64,000 nucleotides of DNA from positions 124,001 to 188,000 of the forward strand of contig JADJCM010000003.1 of NCBI GenBank assembly GCA_016703225.1, in the 5' to 3' direction. Shown here in pieces: positions 10,193 through 19,524 of this stretch (position 1 is the first letter of the stretch; every line of letters begins with the position of its first letter). The position numbers were made by a program, and so were the translations under genes. The DNA is from Lysobacterales bacterium. Lineage in GTDB: Bacteria > Pseudomonadota > Gammaproteobacteria > Xanthomonadales > Ahniellaceae. The notes beneath the pieces were generated by a model that had not been told where the DNA came from, made no database searches, and saw nothing but the letters and a program-made list of their open reading frames with translations.

Positions 10193-10442
10193 GCCACTTC
10201 CTCCGCAGGTCCTTGGCCAGTGCGGCCTTGATCTCGTCGTCGGTTCGGGCAGCGACCTTGCCCTTGAACATGCCCTGGACCGACGCAAGCTCCGAGGGGG
10301 CGAACGGGGCCTTGGGCTTCAGCAGAAGCCCATCCCCGGTGTCGATCACCATGAGTTCGAGGCCTGGTTCCCAGCGGTGCGTGTTGCGAAAGGCCTTGGG
10401 GATGATCACCTGGCCCTTGCTGGACAGCTTGGTGGTTTCCAT
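10179..10442 (-). CDS. AbrB/MazE-type swapped-hairpin antitoxin (VapB-like)
   Basis: 87 residues. METTKLSSKGQVIIPKAFR at the N-terminus is the classic SpoVT/AbrB swapped-hairpin DNA-binding signature. The C-terminal tail (DDEIKAALAKDLRRKW) would wrap the toxin. ATG 10442 is preferred over the in-frame ATG at 10454 because GGAG lies at a proper distance before it. The gene overlaps the downstream PIN toxin by 14 bases. Such pairs are autoregulated by the antitoxin or complex binding the promoter; no clear palindrome was identified in the roughly 170 bases upstream. Confidence 0.88.
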   Translation of the reverse strand: METTKLSSKGQVIIPKAFRNTHRWEPGLELMVIDTGDGLLLKPKAPFAPSELASVQGMFKGKVAARTDDEIKAALAKDLRRKWRDRG

Positions 10443-10615
10443 GGGGCGCTCCATCGGTAAGACGAAGGTAAGACTAGGCTTGCCGGGCGGACCCGTCAAT
10501 GCGGGCGTCTGACCCTGATCTCTGTCCACCGCGGGCCGTTTGGGGTGAGGCTCCCGGAGCAGTGTGTGAAAGCTACGCACCGCTTTCGTCGGTCCGCTGC
10601 GACGAGATGAGCCCG

Positions 10616-11521
10616 TCACGCCGCCGCAGCAGCCCTCGCCCTGAACACCATCGGCGCAAACACGCAGGCGACGAGGAGGGTGACGCCGAGGTAAAACGTC
10701 GGGGTGAGTTCGCGTTGTTCGTTGAGCAGCACGATCGCGTGCAGGTCCGTGGAGAGGGGTTGGAGGTGGATCACGAGTTGGGGGTTGAAGGCGCTCATGT
10801 GGCGCAGCGCGACCAGCGACAGTGCGAACGGCAGCAGGGTGCAGGCGACGGCGAGCAGCAGCAGGTAGGCGAAGTCGCGGGCGTCGGGTGCGACCAGCAG
10901 CGGCGTGTCGAACAGCGGGATGGCGCCGCCGAGCAGCGGTGTCGCGAGGCTGAGCAGCAGCACTCCGGCGGCCATCTCGATGAAGGTGATGGCGAGCGGG
11001 TCAGCGTCGGCGACGAAGCGCTTGTTGAGCGAACCAAACGTTGCCGCGAACAGCGCCGAGAGCACGCCCACGGCGATGCCGAGCCACATGCCCGAGGGCA
11101 CGCCGCCGACCACCAGCACCACGCCCGGGATCGCGGCGATGCCGAGCAACACCTCGCCGAAGGCGAAGCGCCGATGCGCTGCGAACGGTTCGATCAGCGC
11201 GGTGAACACCGAGCCGAGCGCCATGCAGGTGGCCGCCACCGAAGCGTTCGACAGCTTGATCGAGGCGTAGAAGGTGAGCCAGTGCAGCGCCACCACCACG
11301 CCGACGCCGGCGATCGCGGCGATGCGGCGCGCGTCCAGAGCGCGCAGCGAGCGCCACACCCGCGGCGCCAGCGCCAGCATCGCGGCCACCAGCGCCATGC
11401 GCCACCACACCAGCGGCAATGCCGCCAGGCTGATCAGCTTGCCGAGGATCGCGGTGAAGCCCCAGAGCAGCACGCACAGGTGGATCTGCCACTGGGCGCG
11501 CGCGGCATCGGACAGGGGCAT
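10616..11521 (-). CDS. EamA/DMT-family membrane transporter
   Basis: 301 residues with about ten hydrophobic helices arranged as two similar five-helix halves, the EamA (DUF6) fold of inner-membrane metabolite exporters. Examples are LCVLLWGFTAILGKLISLA at the start and AIAGVGVVVALHWLTFYASIKLSNASVA after the fourth helix, here cited only in part (GVGVVVALHWLTFYAS). The second half ends with the family-like LLNEQRELTPTFYLGVTLL. The substrate is not predictable. It starts 8 bases beyond the metF stop and on the same strand, so metF and this gene are probably cotranscribed. Confidence 0.85.
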   Translation of the reverse strand: MPLSDAARAQWQIHLCVLLWGFTAILGKLISLAALPLVWWRMALVAAMLALAPRVWRSLRALDARRIAAIAGVGVVVALHWLTFYASIKLSNASVAATCMALGSVFTALIEPFAAHRRFAFGEVLLGIAAIPGVVLVVGGVPSGMWLGIAVGVLSALFAATFGSLNKRFVADADPLAITFIEMAAGVLLLSLATPLLGGAIPLFDTPLLVAPDARDFAYLLLLAVACTLLPFALSLVALRHMSAFNPQLVIHLQPLSTDLHAIVLLNEQRELTPTFYLGVTLLVACVFAPMVFRARAAAAA

Positions 11522-11529
11522 GGCGTGGC

Positions 11530-12354
11530 TCAGCTGATCGCGTCGAGCACGGCGAGCGTGGTCTTGGCGCGATTGAGCGTGTAGAAGTGCAGCGACTCGG
11601 CACCGCCGGCGATCAGTTGCCGGCAAAGGTTTGCCACCACCTCGATGCCGAACGCGCGCACCGATTCGGCGTCGTCGCCATGGGCGAGCATGCGCTTGGC
11701 GATCCAGCGTGGAATCTCGGCGCCGCACATCTCGGAAAAGCGCTTCAGCTGCGAGAAGTTTCCGATCGGCATGATGCCCGGCACGATCGGTTGGGTGATG
11801 CCGACGCGGCGCGCGTCCTCGACGAAGCGAAAATAGGCGTCGGCATTGAAGAAGTACTGGGTGATCGCGCCGTTGGCACCGGCCTCGAACTTGCGCCTGA
11901 GGTTGGCGATGTCGGCGAAGGCATCGCTCGCCTGCGGGTGCGTCTCCGGGTAGCAGCCCACCTCGATCTGGAACCAGTCGCCGGTTTCCTCGCGGATGAA
12001 GGCCACCAGCTCGTTGGCGTAGCGGAAGTCGCCGAACGCGGCCATGCCCGAGGGCATGTCGCCGCGCAGTGCCACCAGCCGCCGGCAGCCGAGCGCGCGG
12101 TAGAGTTGCAGCAGGTTCGCGATCTCGGCGCGGGTGCCACCGACGCAGGACAGGTGCGGGGCGACGTCGAGTCCGTGCTCCTGGCGCAGGTGGCGCACCG
12201 TTTCCGGCGTGTAGGACAGCGTCGAGCCGCCGGCGCCGAAGGTCACCGAAACGTATTCCGGGCCGCGCTGTTTCAGCTTCTGCGCGCTGCGTTCGAGCTG
12301 TTCGCGCTGTTCGTCGGTCTTGGGCGGGAAGAACTCGAAGCTGATCGCGGTCAT
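11530..12354 (-). CDS. metF: 5,10-methylenetetrahydrofolate reductase
   Basis: Reduces 5,10-methylene-THF to 5-methyl-THF for methionine synthesis, using FAD. 274 residues, the normal bacterial length. FEFFPPKT at residues 6-13 carries the conserved glutamate. SVTFGAGGS, CVGGTRAEI, LRGDMP and TQYFFNAD are the standard flavin- and folate-site strings. The start was set at ATG 12354, directly before the FEFFPP strand. This is one of three methyl-cycle genes in the window (with ahcY and metK), each at a separate locus. The EamA transporter follows in the same direction. Confidence 0.95.
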   Translation of the reverse strand: MTAISFEFFPPKTDEQREQLERSAQKLKQRGPEYVSVTFGAGGSTLSYTPETVRHLRQEHGLDVAPHLSCVGGTRAEIANLLQLYRALGCRRLVALRGDMPSGMAAFGDFRYANELVAFIREETGDWFQIEVGCYPETHPQASDAFADIANLRRKFEAGANGAITQYFFNADAYFRFVEDARRVGITQPIVPGIMPIGNFSQLKRFSEMCGAEIPRWIAKRMLAHGDDAESVRAFGIEVVANLCRQLIAGGAESLHFYTLNRAKTTLAVLDAIS

Positions 12355-12547
12355 GGGCGGGGCCGTGGGGAAAGCCGGAGTATATCTTTCTGTCCGCATG
12401 AAGCGATGAAAGCCTGCGCCGGCGGAGGTTCCCGTTGGTCCCCGACCGACGGTCGGCCTGCGCAGGTGCACGGCGTTGACGGGCACTGACACTTGGAGGA
12501 ACTTGCCGCCGGTCAAGGGAAACCCCCAGCGGGTGGGTAGTGCGTGG

Positions 12548-13417
12548 ATGGATAGGGACCTGGAAGCACTGGGTACGGATCTGCGCCGCATCGCCCAAGA
12601 GGTTGGCGAGACGCGTCGGCGCATGGTCATCGGCGGCTCGTTCTACGTGCTCGGCTGGGTGCTTGTGTGCCTGTTCACGCCGGTGGTGCGCACGTATCCG
12701 GCGACTTCGGCGGTACTCGCGGCGATCTTCGTCGGATTGGCCGTGGCGCGCGTGGTGTTGCGCCCGCCGCAGGCGCGGACGGCCGAGACGATGGTGCGCT
12801 GGCTTGACCTGCAGTGGATCATCATTCAGGTCTCGGCTGCGACTTGGGGCGGCATCGTGTTGTGGACGTTGATGGATCCGGTGCTGGTCGATGCACGCAT
12901 CGCCCTGATCATCGGCGCTGCCGGCTTCGCAACCGCGATCGCCAATACCTACTGCATGCGCTTCTGGCCGTCGTTGCTGGCGATTACCGCGATCTACCTG
13001 CCAAGCACCATGTACACCTGGATGCCGGGGCAGGACCGCGCGGTCGCCTTCAGTCTCAGTGTGTACCTGCTCTACGTGATCAGCTCGCTGGTGCGCAGCC
13101 ACCGCGATTTTCACAGTCGCCTCGATTTCGACGAGGAACTGCGCCGCCAGTACGAAGCGCAGGCGGCCGCGCGTGCCGACGCCTTCCGCATCGGCCTTGG
13201 CGCGGTCGCGGTGGTGCCGGAACTGGCTGATCTGCGCGTGCGCGTCAGCATCGGCGTCGGCGCATTCAGCGCCAGCCGCCACGGCAATGCCGATCATTTC
13301 CTCAGCGAAGTGGACGGCGCCCTGTATCGGGCCAAGGGCGGCGGGCGTGATCGCGTGTGTCGCGCCTCGCTCGCGCCTTCAGTCCTGGTCGGCGAGATCC
13401 TCGGCCAGCATCGCTAG
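12548..13417 (+). CDS. Degenerate GGDEF protein: membrane sensor domain with the cyclase core deleted
   Basis: 289 residues. After a short coil the N-terminal half has about five to six membrane helices (residues roughly 30-185), like a MASE-type sensor. It then reads into a coil (EELRRQYEAQAAARADAF) and directly into the last strand and helix of a GGDEF domain (RVRVSIGVGAF to DGALYRAKGGGRDRV). The DxLTGLxNR region, metal aspartates and GG[DE]EF loop, about 100 residues, are absent although the frame stays open. It should therefore not make c-di-GMP. The last 39 bases overlap the convergent TPR gene. ATG 12548 was chosen; upstream in-frame alternative starts exist (GTG at 12530). Confidence 0.7.
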   Translation: MDRDLEALGTDLRRIAQEVGETRRRMVIGGSFYVLGWVLVCLFTPVVRTYPATSAVLAAIFVGLAVARVVLRPPQARTAETMVRWLDLQWIIIQVSAATWGGIVLWTLMDPVLVDARIALIIGAAGFATAIANTYCMRFWPSLLAITAIYLPSTMYTWMPGQDRAVAFSLSVYLLYVISSLVRSHRDFHSRLDFDEELRRQYEAQAAARADAFRIGLGAVAVVPELADLRVRVSIGVGAFSASRHGNADHFLSEVDGALYRAKGGGRDRVCRASLAPSVLVGEILGQHR

Positions 13418-15115
13418 CTGGGTGCGCACCTTGTCGCCGAAGCGCTCATGCTGGGCACCGAGCAGGCGCTTCAGTTCGGACTCGGTGACGTAGCCGATCG
13501 AGGTGCGGTAGTCGCACTTCACGCGCTGGCCTTCGCGCCAGCGCAGCTCCATGCCGTCGAGGTCGTCGGCGACCATGGCAACGTTGGTCGGGTGCTGCAG
13601 CTTGAAGCGGGCGACGCGGGCGATGTGCCGGGCAAGCAGGTCACGGATCGGTGTCTTGCGTGGCAGCCGCTCGATATCGATGCGGTCGCCGTACTCGAAC
13701 GGGGAAGGGTTCTCGTACTGCGTCGACAGGTGCGTGCCGTCGTCGAACTGGGAAACGCACTCGACCATGGTGGCGACTCTCCACTTGCCGGTCAGCAGCA
13801 GCCACAGGAATCCGAGAATGCCCGGCCACTTCGGCTTGAGCGCAAAGCTGGCGATGCCGATTTCGCCACTGTCATCGGCGAAGAAGCGCAGCAACACGCG
13901 TTGGCCGAGGATCGGGAACAGGCCCTTGGCTTCGGCGTCGCCGATTGGGCGCAAGCCGAGGGCACCGGCTTCGCCCGCGACGTGGTCAACGAAGCGGCGC
14001 TGGTAGGCCGGATAGTCGGCGGCGGCCACCGCCTCCAGTTGCGGCGGCGGCTCATGCGCGACGTTGAGGATCTGCTGGGCGATGCTGGTCGCGAGCAGGG
14101 TGTCGGGGTCCTCGCTCATGCGTGCGTCCAGCGCTTCGCCCACGGCGCGCCCAGCACGGATGGCGTTGGCCGCCCCGAACAGCGCCTGCGCCGCGACGTC
14201 GTCTCCGAGCGAGCGGTCACGGCCGTCACCGACCACGGCCGACTCGATCAGCTTCGCCATCTGCTCGCGTTCGCCGGCGCCGTTGTTCTCGGAGCGCGCG
14301 CGCATGTCCAGGATCAGCTCACGCTTGGCGTCCTCGGGCTCGAGCTTGTCCAGCGCCATGTCGTAGTGCTGCAGCGCCTCGGCATAGCGGCCGAGATCGT
14401 GGAGCAGTGTGCCCATGCGCAGCGCATAGACATACTCGCCGCTGAGCGCGTAGCAGGTGTCGTAGTCGTCGAGCGCGGCTTCGAGCTTGCTGCGCGAGAA
14501 GCGCATGCCGCTGAAGGTCTTGACCGTGTCGGAATCGTCGGGGCCGTCGTCGCGCCGCAGCGCCGAACTGCGCAACAGCGTGGCGCGGGCATCGAGCAGT
14601 TCGACGCGCATCGGTGCGATCTCGATCGCGCGTGCCAACAGCGCGTCGGCCTCGGCATGCTCGCTGCGTCCGGGTTCGCGGTAGCGCAGCACGTTGGACA
14701 GCAGGTGCAGCGCCTCGACGTGGTTCGGATCGATCTGCAGCGCGCGCCGCAGGTCCGCCTCGTTGCGCCTGGAGTGCGCCGCGGCGCGTGCGGCGTGGTC
14801 ACGGTCTCGTCGCGCCCTTTCGCTGCTCGGCAGGTCCTCGGCGCAGGCATCGAACTCGTCGCAGCCGATGTCGGCAAAGCGCACGCGCTTGACGATGGCT
14901 GGGACGTAGTCGGGCTGCAGTGCCAGCAGGCGGTCGAGCTCCGGCGCCATTTCGGTGTAGCGCTCGAGCGCCTCCAGGCAGTTGGCGCGATGCCAGTGCA
15001 GGGCGGCCGCCTTCGGGTGGGCGCCGATCAAGGCGTCGATGCTGGTCAGCGCATCGAGATGCCGACCCTGCTTGAAGGCGGAAACAAAGCGGGCGAACTC
15101 GACGGGAAGGCGCAT
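13379..15115 (-). CDS. TPR-repeat protein, function unknown
   Basis: 578 residues from ATG 15115 (an in-frame TTG at 15145 is possible). The N-terminal 320 residues are tetratricopeptide-like helical pairs, for example ALHWHRANCLEALERY, ADLRRALQIDPNHVEALHL and YAEALQHYDMALDKL. The C-terminal 200 residues form a mixed alpha/beta domain of unknown role (RVLLRFFADDSGEIGIASF, CVSQFDDGTHLSTQY). That domain reappears in the next gene upstream (15237-15926), so the two are paralogues with different N-terminal lengths. No signal peptide is seen, so it is probably cytoplasmic. Confidence 0.65.
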   Translation of the reverse strand: MRLPVEFARFVSAFKQGRHLDALTSIDALIGAHPKAAALHWHRANCLEALERYTEMAPELDRLLALQPDYVPAIVKRVRFADIGCDEFDACAEDLPSSERARRDRDHAARAAAHSRRNEADLRRALQIDPNHVEALHLLSNVLRYREPGRSEHAEADALLARAIEIAPMRVELLDARATLLRSSALRRDDGPDDSDTVKTFSGMRFSRSKLEAALDDYDTCYALSGEYVYALRMGTLLHDLGRYAEALQHYDMALDKLEPEDAKRELILDMRARSENNGAGEREQMAKLIESAVVGDGRDRSLGDDVAAQALFGAANAIRAGRAVGEALDARMSEDPDTLLATSIAQQILNVAHEPPPQLEAVAAADYPAYQRRFVDHVAGEAGALGLRPIGDAEAKGLFPILGQRVLLRFFADDSGEIGIASFALKPKWPGILGFLWLLLTGKWRVATMVECVSQFDDGTHLSTQYENPSPFEYGDRIDIERLPRKTPIRDLLARHIARVARFKLQHPTNVAMVADDLDGMELRWREGQRVKCDYRTSIGYVTESELKRLLGAQHERFGDKVRTQLAMLAEDLADQD

Positions 15116-15236
15116 CTGCTGAGTCGGATTGTGACCAAGGGGCAAACGTAACCGAAGTTGACGCCGGTCCGACGGGTCGTATCTGACCGACGGCAGGACT
15201 TCTTGCCCGGACGGTCATCCGGCGGATGACCGCGGC

Positions 15237-15926
15237 TCAGGAGCCGGCGACCATGCGCCAGACCCGGTCGCAGTCGGACAGGGTGCGCAGCGCCAGCAAA
15301 CCCAGACCGGGCTTGGCGCGCAGGCGGATCGCGCGCTGGCCGGCGTGTCGAGTCACCAGTTCGGCGAGGCTGGCGTGCTGCGGCAGCGTGCAGATCGCGA
15401 CCTGATCGGTCGATGCAATCGCCAGTTCGCCGTCGCGATGCGTCAACACGAAGGATCCGTCGTCAAACGCGGATACGCAGGCGAGCAGGCGTGCCGGTAG
15501 CTGTCGCAGGACTGCGGCGAAGCACACGACCACGGCGTCGCCGGAGTCGTCGCCGTAGAAGCGGATCAGCACTGGCGCCTGGCTCAACTTGGAGAATGCC
15601 GGGGATGCGGCATCGACCAGCGGCAGCAGGCCGAGCGCCCCCAGTTCGGCGGCCGCGGCCTTGCAATGCATCTGCTGCTCGACATTGAACAGCGCGGCGT
15701 CCACGCGGATCAGTTCGGGCGCCTCGATCGCGACCGCCAGCGCCTGCGCTTCCCGCTCGGCCTCGGCGCCGCGGGCAAGCGCCGCCTCGCATTGCAACCG
15801 CTGCCGGCGCAGGCTCGACGACTCCGGCATCTGCGCCAGCAGCGCGTCGATCAGTGCCAACGCTTCGCCGAAGCGCGCATGGTGCATGGCACGAGCCAGT
15901 TCGTTGAAAGCCTGCGGCGAAGCCAT
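15237..15926 (-). CDS. Paralogue of the neighbouring TPR protein's C-terminal domain, function unknown
   Basis: 229 residues, ATG at 15926 with GGGGAG upstream. One or two TPR-like helices at the N-terminus (FGEALALIDALLAQMPESS) lead into the same domain found at the end of the 13379-15115 protein. Compare GALGLLPLVDAASPAF with GALGLRPIGDAEAKGLF, VLIRFYGDDSGDAVVV with VLLRFFADDSGEIGIA, and CVSAFDDGSFVLTHRDGE with CVSQFDDGTHLSTQYENP. The genes are on the same strand about 120 bases apart, so they probably arose by tandem duplication and may work together. No catalytic motif is recognised. Confidence 0.6.
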   Translation of the reverse strand: MASPQAFNELARAMHHARFGEALALIDALLAQMPESSSLRRQRLQCEAALARGAEAEREAQALAVAIEAPELIRVDAALFNVEQQMHCKAAAAELGALGLLPLVDAASPAFSKLSQAPVLIRFYGDDSGDAVVVCFAAVLRQLPARLLACVSAFDDGSFVLTHRDGELAIASTDQVAICTLPQHASLAELVTRHAGQRAIRLRAKPGLGLLALRTLSDCDRVWRMVAGS

Positions 15927-15971
15927 CGCATCTCCCCGGTGATGCGGCGCCGACGATAACCCAGCGCCGGC

Positions 15972-16006
15972 ACAAACAAAAACGCCGCGGCTTGCGGCGC
16001 GGCGTT
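15972..16006 (-). terminator. Rho-independent terminator after ahcY
   Basis: Read on the minus strand, AACGCCGCG and CGCGGCGTT form a strong GC-rich stem around a short loop, followed by TTTTTGTTTG. It lies 25-60 bases beyond the ahcY stop codon. Confidence 0.75.
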
Positions 16007-16030
16007 CTTGGGTCGCGATGCAGCGGTCGA

Positions 16031-17458
<1,428 letters not shown>

Positions 17459-17504
17459 CGGGTTTGGACTCCGTTGGATGAGCGGGCGCGGTTCGATAGG
17501 TCAT

Positions 17505-17554
17505 CCGTCGAGCCTGTTCCCGGACCTGGCCGGGCTTGCAGCGCCCCTCGACGG
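17505..17554 (-). promoter_or_regulatory. SAH riboswitch upstream of ahcY
   Basis: On the minus strand the element starts CCCGUCGAGGGGCGCUGC and ends with the conserved CAGGCUCGACGG. The outer stem CCGUCGAG/CUCGACGG is perfect (17547-17554 with 17505-17512). An inner CCCGG/CCGGG hairpin sits between. The GGGGCGCUGC and CAGGCUCG segments are the hallmark conserved positions of the SAH riboswitch family, which in proteobacteria sits before ahcY and turns expression on when SAH binds. It ends about 46 bases before the ahcY ATG. Confidence 0.88.
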
Positions 17555-17608
17555 GAAGTGCGGCGCGGATTCTAGCGGCGAATCATCGGCGAAGCGTGAA
17601 CCGGCAAT

Positions 17609-18085
17609 TCAGTCGAGGCCGAGCGCGTCGCGAACCCGGACGACATCGGCGGCCACGCGCTCACGGTCCCGGCCTTCGTTGAGATCGGCATGGCGGCCGT
17701 CCTTGAACCACAGCCGGCATCGAAAATACGGGTCGCCATCGCTGTCGGTTTCCTCGAACGCCTGCACCGAGCTTGCCTGCTCCGGGTGGATCCTCTCTTC
17801 GCTTGAGCTCAGCAGCCAGCGGCGTTTCAGCCGCAAAACGCGGTCGCGGCCGATGCGGGCTTCGGTAATGGGCATCCCGAACAGCCAGATCGACAGACCC
17901 AGCGCCGCGCAGACGAGCACCGGCACGGCTGCCCATTGCACCAAGAACGGCACATGAGCGGGCCAGCCATCGCGCACGATGATCCACAGGAAAGCCAGCA
18001 GCATGGCGTCGAAGCAGGTGGCAAAGAACCAACCGAAAACGGGCAGACGATTGCGGATGAAGACCGGTCGTTGTGCAGATGCCAT
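17609..18085 (-). CDS. Small two-helix membrane protein, function unknown
   Basis: 158 residues. Two membrane helices lie near residues 15-38 (LPVFGWFFATCFDAMLLAFL) and 48-70 (FLVQWAAVPVLVCAALGLSI), followed by a roughly 85-residue cytoplasmic tail with a beta-rich pattern (PYFRCRLWFKDGRHADLNEG). The layout resembles small membrane proteins with a PH-like tail. No family is recognised with confidence. It lies upstream of ahcY on the same strand; the roughly 210-base divergent spacer to the HD-GYP gene shows no recognised element. Confidence 0.6.
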   Translation of the reverse strand: MASAQRPVFIRNRLPVFGWFFATCFDAMLLAFLWIIVRDGWPAHVPFLVQWAAVPVLVCAALGLSIWLFGMPITEARIGRDRVLRLKRRWLLSSSEERIHPEQASSVQAFEETDSDGDPYFRCRLWFKDGRHADLNEGRDRERVAADVVRVRDALGLD

Positions 18086-18299
18086 GGCCCCATCGTATCG
18101 CCGCGATGCGACGCTGATGTTGCATGAGACCCCCCCGGGGCGGCGGGCGGATCAGCTGGACCCGCCGAATCAGTCTTTGGCAACCTGTCCCATCTGTCGG
18201 GTGTTTGTCGGATCTAGAATCGTGCGATCCTCTCACGGTCCCGAGGGCGTCGGGCCGCTGCGATCCCTGGACGGCGAACCCCGGAGGCATGGGCCACGC

Positions 18300-19508
18300 G
18301 TGGAAATCGAAGAACGCCAAGTGCACGTCGACCATCTGAAGACGGACATGTACGTGTTCCGTCTCGATCGGCCGTGGCTTGGCCTGCCGTTTCCGCTCGA
18401 AGGCTTCCTGGTGCAGAACCCGAAGCAGATCGAGGTGCTGCGGCAGCACTGCGACCATGTGTTTGTCGATGTGCCGCGCAGCCACACGCCGATCCGCGCC
18501 TACATGGCACATCCGCGCCAGCACGAGCGCCAGCGTACTGTGGTCCGACATGTGGATAGCGCGACGCTGCACGAGGAACTGCCGCACGCACGCGAGGCAC
18601 ACGCCCAGGCGTCGACGCTGGCCGCCAAGATCCTCAACGAGGTGCGTGCCGGACAGCGGCTCAGCGTCGAAGATGTGCGCAACGCGGTGGTGCCGGTGGT
18701 GAAGTCGGTGCTGCGCAATGCCGATGCCTATTTCTGGGTGACCAGCCTGCGCAAGCGCGACGCCTACGAATACAGCCATGCCATCCATTGCAGCCTGCTC
18801 GCCGCCGCCTTCGGTCGGCACATGGGATTCACCGAGGACGTGCTGGTCAATCTCGCCACCGGCGGTCTGTTGATGGATGTGGGCAAGACCGAGATCGACG
18901 AGACACTGCTCGCCAAGCCGGAGGCTCTGACCGAGGCGGAGACCGGGCAGGTGCGCAAGCACGTCGAGAACAGCCTGCGCATCATCGAGGAGGCCGGCAT
19001 CCACCATGCCGACGTGCGCGAAATGGTGCTGACCCACCACGAGCGCCACGACGGTAGCGGCTACCCGGACCGGTTGATGCGCAACCAGATCCCGCTGTTC
19101 GGGCGCATCGCCGGGCTGATTGACTCCTACGACGCGATGACCAGCACGCGCGTGTTCCGCAAGGCGGCGTCGGCGCACCACGCGCTGCAACAGCTGTATC
19201 GCCACGGTGATCAGTTGTTCCAGCGCGAAGTGGTCGAACAGTTGATGCAATGCCTGAGCGTGTATCCGACCGGGTCGCTGGTCGAGCTCAACAGCGGCGA
19301 GGTGGCGATCGTGATGGCGCAGAACCACGCGCGCCGGTTGCGTCCGCGGGTGATGCTGCTGATGACCGCGGACAAGGTGCTGCGCGAGAATTTCATCGAG
19401 TGCGACCTGATGGGCCAGAGCGAAGATCAGGGCGTGCAGCGCGAGGTCGTGGCGACGCTGGAGCCCGGGGCCTACGGCCTCGATCCGACCGAACTTTACC
19501 TGGGTTGA
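18300..19508 (+). CDS. HD-GYP domain protein with N-terminal DUF3391-like region (c-di-GMP phosphodiesterase class)
   Basis: 402 residues from GTG 18300 with GGAGG upstream. The N-terminal 130 residues (HLKTDMYVFRLDRPWLG, PFPLEGFLVQN) match the DUF3391 domain that commonly precedes HD-GYP modules. The HD-GYP part shows HAIHCSLLAAAFG, then GGLLMDVGK where the family normally has HDxGK, then LTHHERHDGSGYP containing the GYP signature. The histidine of the HD pair is therefore replaced by methionine, although the aspartate is kept. This may weaken metal binding. It is followed 16 bases later by an EAL gene, so two c-di-GMP-degrading-type proteins are probably cotranscribed. Confidence 0.85.
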   Translation: MEIEERQVHVDHLKTDMYVFRLDRPWLGLPFPLEGFLVQNPKQIEVLRQHCDHVFVDVPRSHTPIRAYMAHPRQHERQRTVVRHVDSATLHEELPHAREAHAQASTLAAKILNEVRAGQRLSVEDVRNAVVPVVKSVLRNADAYFWVTSLRKRDAYEYSHAIHCSLLAAAFGRHMGFTEDVLVNLATGGLLMDVGKTEIDETLLAKPEALTEAETGQVRKHVENSLRIIEEAGIHHADVREMVLTHHERHDGSGYPDRLMRNQIPLFGRIAGLIDSYDAMTSTRVFRKAASAHHALQQLYRHGDQLFQREVVEQLMQCLSVYPTGSLVELNSGEVAIVMAQNHARRLRPRVMLLMTADKVLRENFIECDLMGQSEDQGVQREVVATLEPGAYGLDPTELYLG

Positions 19509-19524
19509 TGCGGATGGCACGGGG

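Noticed and set aside
12355..12500. Riboswitch in the metF leader
   Set aside because: A CCGACCGACGGTCGG palindrome is present, but nothing matching a known riboswitch core was recognised.
11522..13297. Apparent long upstream extension of the EamA transporter gene on the minus strand
   Set aside because: It runs antisense or out of frame through metF and the GGDEF-type gene. The transporter begins at ATG 11521 directly before its first helix.
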